The notes under the pieces are model-generated. The model was not told the origin of the DNA, ran no database searches, and saw only the letters and a program-made list of their open reading frames with translations. This document shows, piece after piece, positions 54,899 through 62,212 of a stretch of 64,000 nt of DNA. Every line of letters starts with the position of its first letter. Positions within the stretch are counted from its first letter, which is position 1. Location of the stretch: assembly GCF_028204155.1 (NCBI RefSeq), contig NZ_JAQLOI010000003.1:806001-870000 (forward strand), written 5' to 3'. Made by a program: the position numbers and the translations under genes. This DNA comes from Vibrio algarum (GTDB lineage Bacteria; Pseudomonadota; Gammaproteobacteria; Enterobacterales; Vibrionaceae).

Positions 54899-55292
54899 TC
54901 GATCGTCCTTATCCCATCTTGTTATTGTTTTGTCTACGATAAAGAGAATAGATAGTAGAAAAATAGATGGGTTTCTATTTCATCACACACTAACCTAAAG
55001 AATAAAAAAAGAACACGATTTTTAAAGTCCGGTTTAAAAAAGCATATTCGAGTAGCAAATATGCTTACCTATAAGCATTGTTTACGCAACTCAGTTATCC
55101 CATTGAACTTAGGAACACTGCAAATGAATAAATATGCGTTGGTAGAATACTGCTAGAGTACGGTATATACCCGTTAATAACGGAAATTTTTGTTATTTGC
55201 AGTAAAATCACATAGTTTCGCTGTGTAAAAAGGCCCTATTTCAGTTAATTGAGATTTAACATACTACTTACAATCTAATGAACGAATATTAG
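54899..55292. other. divergent region of ABC exporter and ctlX genes
   Basis: A 394-bp AT-rich gap. It contains the hairpin set at 55034-55078, reported separately. Nothing else recognised. Confidence 0.45.
55034..55078 (-). promoter_or_regulatory. attenuator-like structure upstream of the ABC exporter gene
   Basis: Read on the minus strand: ATGCTTA (55078-55072), TAAGCATATT (55067-55058) and AATATGCTT (55048-55040), followed by a T-run. The middle segment can pair with either neighbour: the first pairing is an anti-terminator, the second an intrinsic terminator with a 9-bp stem. It lies about 140 bp before the exporter start. It could equally end a small RNA. Confidence 0.5.
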
Positions 55293-56276
55293 ATGGATAA
55301 TTATGAAATGAACTCAACTCAATCAAAGGAATGCTTGCAAGGTGTCCGTTCACTTCAAAATGCGAATTGTGTGGTAATGGTGCCACCGAAAGAGTTTCGT
55401 TATAACGCCGAAACCGCACAAGATAATGAGTTTCAACATAAGGTTGAATTAAGTGAGCAACAGGTTCGTGATAATGCGATGGCTGAGTTTAAATCTATGG
55501 TCGTCAGTCTGCGTGAAGAAGGGGTTCAGGTTGTTGAATTTGACTACCCCGTATCCGAAAAAGAGACTCCAGACGCTGTTTTTCCAAATAATTGGTTTAG
55601 CACGACGCCAACAGGCGAATTATTTGTTTTTCCTATGGCGTGTCAAAATCGTCAATTAGAGGTTCGTCCAGAAGCCTTGGTTAAATCACTATCGAATTCA
55701 GGACGCAAAGTCACTTCGAATTCGTCTTTGGTTTCGTTTGTTGAGAACGATGCTTATTTAGAAAGTACGGGTGTGATGGTTATGGATCATGTCAATCGTA
55801 TAATCTACGCCGCATTATCTCATCGTTGTGATAGAGAAGTTTTAGAAGAGTATGCACAAAGAGTCGGTTATGAGCGTGTCATTTCATTTCAAACTGGATT
55901 ACCTTCTGGTCAACCGATTTATCACACCAATGTGATGATGGCTGTTGGGGAATCATTTTGTGTCATTTGTGATGAACTTATCCCTGAATTTGAGCGCCGA
56001 TTTGTACTTAAATCGTTAGCAAAAGACAAACAAGTCATCTCAATTTCATTAGAACAGATGAACCAATTTTGTGGCAATATTCTTCAATTGGAAAATGCCA
56101 ATGGAGATAAACTCATTGCTATGTCATTGTCGGCATTTAATGCCTTTACTACAGTCCAAAAAAGCCAGTTATCGACTCACGGTAAATTACTTCCTTTTGA
56201 TGTATCGACAATCGAGAATATTGGTGGGGGTAGCGTTCGTTGCATGTTGGGCGAAGTGTTTTTGCCTAGAGGATAA
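55293..56276 (+). CDS. ctlX: CtlX-type amidinotransferase/arginine-deiminase fold hydrolase
   Basis: A 327-residue protein of the guanidine-modifying superfamily. Blocks: NCVVMVPPKEFRYNAETAQD, TPDAVFPNNWFSTTPTGELF (substrate Asp), VSFVENDAYLESTGVMVMDH, YHTNVMMAVGESFCVICDEL (catalytic His) and IENIGGGSVRCMLGEVFLP (catalytic Cys near the end). This pattern is typical of proteins called citrulline-utilisation hydrolase CtlX, related to dimethylarginine hydrolases. Substrate is not proven. No strong ribosome binding site decides between the ATG at 55293 and 55308. Convergent with glgX. Confidence 0.82.
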   Translation: MDNYEMNSTQSKECLQGVRSLQNANCVVMVPPKEFRYNAETAQDNEFQHKVELSEQQVRDNAMAEFKSMVVSLREEGVQVVEFDYPVSEKETPDAVFPNNWFSTTPTGELFVFPMACQNRQLEVRPEALVKSLSNSGRKVTSNSSLVSFVENDAYLESTGVMVMDHVNRIIYAALSHRCDREVLEEYAQRVGYERVISFQTGLPSGQPIYHTNVMMAVGESFCVICDELIPEFERRFVLKSLAKDKQVISISLEQMNQFCGNILQLENANGDKLIAMSLSAFNAFTTVQKSQLSTHGKLLPFDVSTIENIGGGSVRCMLGEVFLPRG

Positions 56277-56282
56277 AACAGA

Positions 56283-56310
56283 AAAGGCTAGGTGAGTTCA
56301 CTTAGCCTTT
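56283..56310. terminator. bidirectional terminator between ctlX and glgX
   Basis: AAAGGCTAGGTGA and TCACTTAGCCTTT pair with one G-U around a 2-base centre; A- and T-rich flanks on both sides. Confidence 0.8.
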
Positions 56311-56353
56311 AAAATTATTTATTATCAAATGGTTATATGTAATTGATAGCAGG

Positions 56354-58315
56354 TTACTTTGCAGTTGAGTGTAGTATAGCCAGCGACATTGGGGCCATTA
56401 ATACATCATTGTTTACCTTACTGTGCACCACTTTATCCATACTTGTATCGCAAATAGTAAACCAGTTTTGGTCGTAATTATTTGGTAGTTTAAAACGAGC
56501 CGGTGCGGTTGATTGGTTGATTAGGTATATCAGTTCATCACCATCTTGTTCAATACCAAGGTGCAGAGCTACAGAATTTAGGCTATTCCAGTCATCATGC
56601 TCCATATGTTCTCCGTCAGCTCTGCGCCAACCGACTCGGTTTTGGTTACGCTGTTCACCACTAAACGCCCTGACGAAAGGAACCATATATTGTTGGCGTG
56701 CCGCTAACATATCGCTGATCCATTCTTTAAATAAGTCGATGCGATTACATGAACGCCAGTTAATCCAACTCAGCGGGCTATCTTGGCAATAGGCATTATT
56801 ATTACCATTTTGAGAATGAGATAGTACATCTGCCGTCATAATATGAGGGATACCAAAAGCAAATAACAGGCTAGCGATAAAGTTGCGCTTTTGTTTTTCG
56901 CGCACCGCCTTGATCATCATGTTGTCTGTATCGCCTTCGACACCATAATTATCAGAACGGTTATCACCGTGTCCGTCATGGTTGTGCTCACCATTCGCAT
57001 CGTTGTGCTTGTGTCTATATGAGACAAGATCTTGAAGCGTGAACCCGTCGTGGTAGGTAATATAGTTGATGGTTAACTTTTGAGGCCAACGACTTGCACT
57101 ATAGAGATCTCTCGAACCCATAATCCGCGTTGCGAACTCTTTTAGATACCCCTCATCACCACGCCAAAAGCTACGAGTTATATCTCGAAACTTGTCATTA
57201 CACTCATTCCAACCATCAGGGAACCCACCAACCTGATAACCGTTTGGACCAATGTCCCATGGTTCAGCAATGAGTTTTACATCTCTCAATACAGGGTCTT
57301 GTGCCACCGACTTAAAAAACGGTGAGTGGTAGTTAAAGCTGTCGCCATTTCTACCTAATGTTGCTGCTAAATCGAAGCGGAAGCCATCAACATGAAACTC
57401 TTCGACCCAGTATCTCATTGAATCCATAACCAGATTTAACATCGGCTGATGCATTAAATCTGTTGTGTTACCACAGCCAGTAAAGTTGGCATAGTGGGGA
57501 CCATGTTTAATGTAGTTACGTGGATCTAGAGCTTTAAGATTAAAGACGACTCCGCCTTCTCCGCCTTCCGCGGTATGATTGTAAACAACATCAAGAATAA
57601 CCTCGATACCATTACGGTGTAATTCGCGGATAGCTGTTTTTAGTTCTATTACTGCATCGTCATTTGCATATCTAGGATCTGGAACCATAAATAAGTAGGG
57701 GTTGTAGCCCCAATAGTTCACTTTTCCCATATTAAGCAGGTGTTCTTCATGCATGCAGGCAGCAACAGGCAGAAGTTGAAGTGTGGTGATATTCTGTTTT
57801 TTATAGAAATCCAGCATTGAGCGACTAGACAAACCTAAATACCGACCTCGTTTTGAATCGTTTAGGTCTTGGTTTAGCTTTGATACACCCTTTACGTGAG
57901 TTTCAAATAATACGGTCTCTTCCCTTGGGATCCTAGGGGGCTTTATTCCTTGCCAGTCAAAAGCCGGGTCGATCACGACACATTTACTCATCCCCCAGCT
58001 TTTTTCGCTAGAATAAGGTGTTGCGTAATGCAATGGCTTATCTAGTGAGCGTGCATATGGGTCTGATAAAAGCAGGCTTTCTCCATCAAGTGTTGTAATG
58101 GCATAACCATATTTTTGACCAGCTTTCACTTCTGGAATGTAGATATGTCTAATACCTGCATACTCATTGATTAGCGGAAACAACTCATATTCATCATCGC
58201 TAGCAAATAAAGCTAAAGATATGTCAGGGCAGTTGGGAGCATGAATGGAAAAATTACATCCATTGCTATCTAGTGTTGCCCCTAATGGGTGAGGGCGGGA
58301 GCGAGTGTCTGTCAT
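56354..58315 (-). CDS. glgX: glycogen debranching enzyme GlgX (GH13 isoamylase type)
   Basis: A 653-residue enzyme: N-terminal CBM48-like domain (about 5-110; PHPLGATLDSNGCNFSIHAP), GH13 barrel (about 150-550) and C-terminal domain. Catalytic motifs: VILDVVYNHTAEG, VDGFRFDLAATLGR (nucleophile Asp), LIAEPWDIGPNGY (acid Glu) and NYITYHDGFTLQDLV. It cuts alpha-1,6 branches of limit dextrins of glycogen. It is divergent from lamB, so the shared 475-bp gap may regulate both with MalT. Length matches E. coli GlgX. Confidence 0.93.
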   Translation of the reverse strand: MTDTRSRPHPLGATLDSNGCNFSIHAPNCPDISLALFASDDEYELFPLINEYAGIRHIYIPEVKAGQKYGYAITTLDGESLLLSDPYARSLDKPLHYATPYSSEKSWGMSKCVVIDPAFDWQGIKPPRIPREETVLFETHVKGVSKLNQDLNDSKRGRYLGLSSRSMLDFYKKQNITTLQLLPVAACMHEEHLLNMGKVNYWGYNPYLFMVPDPRYANDDAVIELKTAIRELHRNGIEVILDVVYNHTAEGGEGGVVFNLKALDPRNYIKHGPHYANFTGCGNTTDLMHQPMLNLVMDSMRYWVEEFHVDGFRFDLAATLGRNGDSFNYHSPFFKSVAQDPVLRDVKLIAEPWDIGPNGYQVGGFPDGWNECNDKFRDITRSFWRGDEGYLKEFATRIMGSRDLYSASRWPQKLTINYITYHDGFTLQDLVSYRHKHNDANGEHNHDGHGDNRSDNYGVEGDTDNMMIKAVREKQKRNFIASLLFAFGIPHIMTADVLSHSQNGNNNAYCQDSPLSWINWRSCNRIDLFKEWISDMLAARQQYMVPFVRAFSGEQRNQNRVGWRRADGEHMEHDDWNSLNSVALHLGIEQDGDELIYLINQSTAPARFKLPNNYDQNWFTICDTSMDKVVHSKVNNDVLMAPMSLAILHSTAK

Positions 58316-58790
58316 TATTAATTCTTTTTTTAGAAATTGTTAGCTTTTTGCGAACTTCGAGCTAAAAGGTCTGTCGAACAAATGTCGACGCCATCTATAT
58401 ATCAATAGTAAATTAATTCTATGTCTCAATAATACTTTAATTTTAAATTTTTTTTGTTTGCTAGTTAATAGCATACCTCTATTGAACTATGATGACATTA
58501 ACACTTTGTGCAAAGGTTTGGCTCCTATTCAGCCTCTCCTACCCCCATATTTAGTGATCTAGCATACAAAATCATCTCTAATTCATTTTTCTACGCCTTT
58601 CTACTCCCCCGATATTTTTCCAAGGGTGGAGGAAGTCATCCTCTGCCTGCTTGCTTATTATCCCTATCGTTGAAACAAAACAGGGAGGCAACTCCCATAA
58701 AATTCTTTGTTATTGGTTTCTTTTGTTCTGCCTTTCAGAAGAGATTAAGGAAATATAAGAAACATAATTATTCGTTCAGGAGTTGACGAG
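58316..58790. promoter_or_regulatory. glgX-lamB divergent regulatory region with MalT-like boxes
   Basis: A 475-bp gap. Near lamB, GGAGGA (58628-58633) and TCATCC (58636-58641, GGATGA on the other strand) form an inverted pair of the MalT core GGA(T/G)GA, 150 bp before the lamB start. Other GGGGGAG- and GGGAGG-like motifs lie around 58540, 58606 and 58681. A 92-codon frame at 58508-58786 looks non-coding. MalT control is inferred from motif and context. Confidence 0.5.
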
Positions 58791-60128
58791 ATGAAAAAAG
58801 TAAGCGTAATTGCTACTGCAGTGGCAAGTGTATTATTTGCGGGATCTACTTTAGCTGAAGACAAAGTAACTGAAGGATGGACGGTAAATGGATATGGGCA
58901 CCTTCTTTATAATGTAGGCCAGTCATTGGCGCTAGAAGAGTCGTACCACCATCGCCGTGATTACCGTGCAGCAGGCGCTGCATTCTCTGGTAACCCTACG
59001 CAAGTAGAATTTACCGTAACTAAAGGTAATAACTACGATAGCGGTGCTTGGTCTAAATATGTTCTAAAAACAGAATATGGTAACAATGAAGGTGGTAATG
59101 GACGCGGTTTTTACACATCTTCATCAGGTAACGAAGGTCACTTAGAATCTGGGCAACTAGAATTTAAAGAAGCTTATGTTGAATTAGGTGATCTTTCTTA
59201 TTTCACTGAAGGTTTAAGCATGTGGGCTGGTCAGCGTTATTTGAACCGCCAAGCAGGCATCATCACAAAAGAATTCTGGAAACAATCCTCTGGTGTTGGT
59301 ACTGGTATTCAATATAACAATGCAGGTGTTGCTCTTTTGTCCGCGGATCCGGGTGAAGGTAGCTGTACGACCCCTGATGGCGCAAATACAAGTTCTAAGC
59401 AATGTAATTTAGATGAAAACGGAGCTAGTACGACAGTCACTTCCGCTGACTTTTACTACTACGGTGTTGAAGCGCTTGCAGGTCGTTTTGATTTTGACCT
59501 TAAACTGATGCATCGTGAGAATGTGGATAAAGATTCAACTGCTGAAAGTGGTGTTGGTGTCGCAGTTACATATTCTCGTGACTACTATGGTCTAGACGGT
59601 TGGAGTACTACTGCATTAACTTATGGTCAAGGTGTAGCAGCTAACCGAGGCGTTAACTTTGGTCAGTGGAGCGGTAACTGGCAGAAAGACGATGAGTCCA
59701 TCTTCTTTACTTCTTACGGTGTGGTAAATATTACTGATAATCTACAATTAGGTTCAGAAGTTACGTACTGGGATTTATCTAACTCAGAAACGAATTCGGT
59801 TTGGGGATCAGATGATGGATTGTCTCGTTTATTCTTAGGTGTTACACCATCGTATAAAGTGAATGAAAACTTCCGTATGGAAGCGGTGTTAACATACTCT
59901 GTAGAAAGTATTGGTAAAGCTGAAAACTGGGGCCGTGAAGACGCAGATACAAGTTTCTACTCGGCGACACTAGCACCAGTATTTACGGTAAATTCAGATT
60001 ACTGGGGTCGTCCGCAACTTAAGCCTTACATAACATATATGTCTTCAAGTGATAGCGGTTATGAATGGTCTAAAGGTGGCAGCGACAGTGAAACTCGCGT
60101 TGGTATCGAAGCTGAGATTTGGTTCTAA
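58791..60128 (+). CDS. lamB: maltoporin LamB
   Basis: A 445-residue outer-membrane porin: signal peptide (MKKVSVIATAVASVLFAGST, cleavage after LAE or LA), start of the mature chain VNGYGHLLYNVGQSLALEES, alternating beta-strands with aromatic girdles, and terminal aromatic EAEIWF typical of outer-membrane insertion by BAM. The blocks WAGQRYLNRQAGIITKEFWKQ and EFKEAYVELGDL match LamB. It lets maltodextrins pass. The ribosome binding site AGGAGTTGACG precedes the ATG. Transcribed with malM downstream. Confidence 0.93.
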   Translation: MKKVSVIATAVASVLFAGSTLAEDKVTEGWTVNGYGHLLYNVGQSLALEESYHHRRDYRAAGAAFSGNPTQVEFTVTKGNNYDSGAWSKYVLKTEYGNNEGGNGRGFYTSSSGNEGHLESGQLEFKEAYVELGDLSYFTEGLSMWAGQRYLNRQAGIITKEFWKQSSGVGTGIQYNNAGVALLSADPGEGSCTTPDGANTSSKQCNLDENGASTTVTSADFYYYGVEALAGRFDFDLKLMHRENVDKDSTAESGVGVAVTYSRDYYGLDGWSTTALTYGQGVAANRGVNFGQWSGNWQKDDESIFFTSYGVVNITDNLQLGSEVTYWDLSNSETNSVWGSDDGLSRLFLGVTPSYKVNENFRMEAVLTYSVESIGKAENWGREDADTSFYSATLAPVFTVNSDYWGRPQLKPYITYMSSSDSGYEWSKGGSDSETRVGIEAEIWF

Positions 60129-60157
60129 GATTATTTGGACTTAATTACGTATAAAAT

Positions 60158-60180
60158 AGGCAGCCTTAATAAGGTTGCCT
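60158..60180 (+). repeat. intergenic hairpin between lamB and malM
   Basis: TAGGCAGCCTT and AAGGTTGCCTA pair with one G-U around AAT. It may limit read-through into malM or protect the lamB mRNA end. Confidence 0.6.
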
Positions 60181-60201
60181 AATTCAGTTTTTGGAGTTTG
60201 T

Positions 60202-61026
60202 ATGAAAAGAACAGTATTAACTTTGTTATTCGGTAGCGTACTTTTTGGTTGTGCCTCGACTTCAGATGAAGTGAATAACGTAGAATTACCAACTATCAAT
60301 GCAGAAGTGTGTTGTTCTAGCTATTCTGATTTTTCTTGGACTCAATTAAGTACAACAGAAGAAATAGAGTTTCAAATTGACAACTCGACACCTGTTTGGG
60401 AATTCCCTGAAGGTGCAAGCCATTTCGCTTCTTTCATATTTGCCGAGCAATCTAGAACGGTGGAAGTTACATTAAGCAGTAAAATGGTAGAAAAATCTGT
60501 ATTAGCACCAAAAGTGGTCACCTTAGACTCTACTTTTAATGTCGTCGATGAGTATGACTTGGACGACTTCAAAATATTGTATTCTGATGCTTTTAGCCAA
60601 AATAGGTATGAAGCGACGATTTCTTTTGACGCAAGTAAAACCCCTTACTTAGTTGTATACACTCCTCAGGACCAGATTGGCAACGAAATTACGATTCCAC
60701 ATCCAGCTAAAGTAAGAGCGGTAAATAGTGGCGACCCATTACCTATTGTAACGGATTTGAAATATACACATGGCTATTTAGGCGAATTAGAAATAAAGCT
60801 TAAGACGATATCCTTAAATACAACCGTTAAAAGAGTTGAACCAAAAACGATATCTATCGTTAAACCTCAAGCAGAATCGGTTCTTTTCTATCAAAATGCC
60901 ATAAAGAAGGCAGTTAATTTAGGAGATATCCCTAAAGCCTTAGCCTTACTCGAAGAAGCAAAAGCACTAAACATTGACGGTGCACAAGAAGCCTTTGTGA
61001 ATGCGGTTAATGGTGTTAAGAAATAG
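60202..61026 (+). CDS. malM: MalM family maltose-operon lipoprotein
   Basis: The start at 60202 (MKRTVLTLLFGSVLFGC) is chosen because GGAG lies upstream and it gives a lipoprotein signal with lipobox LFGC (Cys17); the product has 274 residues. The body includes VCCSSYSDFSWTQLSTTEEI and IDNSTPVWEFPEGASHFASF, typical of MalM, and a C-terminal tetratricopeptide-like helix pair. MalM is a periplasmic protein of unclear role encoded downstream of lamB in many enteric and Vibrio genomes. Convergent with the phosphatase gene. Confidence 0.88.
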   Translation: MKRTVLTLLFGSVLFGCASTSDEVNNVELPTINAEVCCSSYSDFSWTQLSTTEEIEFQIDNSTPVWEFPEGASHFASFIFAEQSRTVEVTLSSKMVEKSVLAPKVVTLDSTFNVVDEYDLDDFKILYSDAFSQNRYEATISFDASKTPYLVVYTPQDQIGNEITIPHPAKVRAVNSGDPLPIVTDLKYTHGYLGELEIKLKTISLNTTVKRVEPKTISIVKPQAESVLFYQNAIKKAVNLGDIPKALALLEEAKALNIDGAQEAFVNAVNGVKK

Positions 61027-61042
61027 TAATTTATTATAAATG

Positions 61043-61077
61043 ATTAAGCAGTGACCACTGATATGTCACTGCTTAAT
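61043..61077. terminator. perfect 13-bp hairpin between malM and phosphatase genes
   Basis: ATTAAGCAGTGAC and GTCACTGCTTAAT pair perfectly around a 9-base loop, between convergent genes. No long T-run. Confidence 0.7.
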
Positions 61078-61095
61078 AGCGTCAAGAAGCCCACT

Positions 61096-62181
61096 CTAAG
61101 CTAACTTCTGCTTCACCCTCTTAATCAGATTTTCATCGATACCAAGTTTTATAAGATATTCAGTAGTTGCCTGTTCGGCATCGTCAAAACAGCGAGTGCC
61201 TAGTGCATTTGTTAATGATTGAATGACCAAATTTGAGCTTCTATATTCGCCTATTCCTAATTGGTTCGTAAGGCTATAGTTTTCAACTATCTGCTCTTTT
61301 GAAGCGCCCAATAACATCTGAATGAAAGCACTCACTATGCCCGTTCTGTCAGAGCCCAAACGGCAATGTACTAAATATGGTGGTGAAGCCTCAGCGATAA
61401 CGTTAATTAACTGCCTTATCCCATCTTCAAAGCCTAGTTCTCCATCTTTGAATGCCTGATTGCTTCCCGAAAGAAAGTAAGCCGTTTCATAGGATATGGG
61501 AATATACCTGATTTGGTTTCTCTGCATCATTTTTGTATAGATAGAGGGGGCCATATTCGCCGTTTTTGTAACGAGCTTTTCATGGTCATCAGACAGGTTA
61601 ATAATGGTATTAATCCCTTTGTTTTGTATCAATGTTCTTACCGCTTTTTGCCTTTCAATTTCAATGTCACAAAGTCTAGGATCGTGAGAACGACTAGGGA
61701 TCTGTGGATGGTAACTACGATAAACCTTTCTTTTCGATAGTTTACCCCCGTTGAGGCTGCGAAAGTTTGCCAACTCGGCCTCTGTTTTAAAGTCTGAAAT
61801 CGATGATTTAATTTGAAAAGAAAGGCGGTTATCAGTGCTAATTTTTTCAATATGCTTAGGCCCAATATCTTCATGATGGATTAAATAATTAAACGACTGA
61901 TTAAATTGATTGTTAAAGAAATAGCCGTCAGGGTAGCTATCATTAAATGGTAACGGCTGTTCTGTATCACTATTCCAGAAGTAATATTCTGGGTATCCAG
62001 AATTTGCAATGGTTAGCGTTTTTTCATGGCTGATTAGTAGGGAATGGATATTACCTTTCCTGTCCATTTTACATGACTTCTCAATTTTCCAATGAGTGAA
62101 TGAACCTACCAGGAAGAGAGTGGTTGCGTCCGACTGAATAGAAAAGTAAAGGCCATGTTCTGTAAAAGTATAATGAATCAT
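61096..62181 (-). CDS. CBM48-like module fused to a tyrosine/dual-specificity phosphatase
   Basis: A 361-residue protein. Residues 1-100 look like a glycogen-binding CBM48/AMPK-beta module: TLFLVGSFTHWKIEKSCKMD (21-40), YPEYYFWNSDTEQPLPFNDS (63-82) and FNNQFN. Residues 135-300 are a phosphatase of the Y_phosphatase3 type: NFRSLNGG (139-146), KVYRS, GINTIINLSD, and the P-loop HCRLGSDRTG (272-281; Cys273, Arg279). It is 31 bp downstream of a GH13 amylase and beside glgX, lamB and malM. A glucan phosphatase, analogous to laforin and SEX4, is a reasonable guess; it could also act on a protein bound to glycogen. No signal peptide. Confidence 0.7.
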   Translation of the reverse strand: MIHYTFTEHGLYFSIQSDATTLFLVGSFTHWKIEKSCKMDRKGNIHSLLISHEKTLTIANSGYPEYYFWNSDTEQPLPFNDSYPDGYFFNNQFNQSFNYLIHHEDIGPKHIEKISTDNRLSFQIKSSISDFKTEAELANFRSLNGGKLSKRKVYRSYHPQIPSRSHDPRLCDIEIERQKAVRTLIQNKGINTIINLSDDHEKLVTKTANMAPSIYTKMMQRNQIRYIPISYETAYFLSGSNQAFKDGELGFEDGIRQLINVIAEASPPYLVHCRLGSDRTGIVSAFIQMLLGASKEQIVENYSLTNQLGIGEYRSSNLVIQSLTNALGTRCFDDAEQATTEYLIKLGIDENLIKRVKQKLA

Positions 62182-62212
62182 TAATTGAATGTTCTCGTGT
62201 GGTCACTAAGCG

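Noticed and set aside
58508..58786. 92-codon open frame upstream of lamB
   Set aside because: No ribosome binding site, unusual composition (Ser, Phe, Pro rich), and it overlaps the probable MalT control region.
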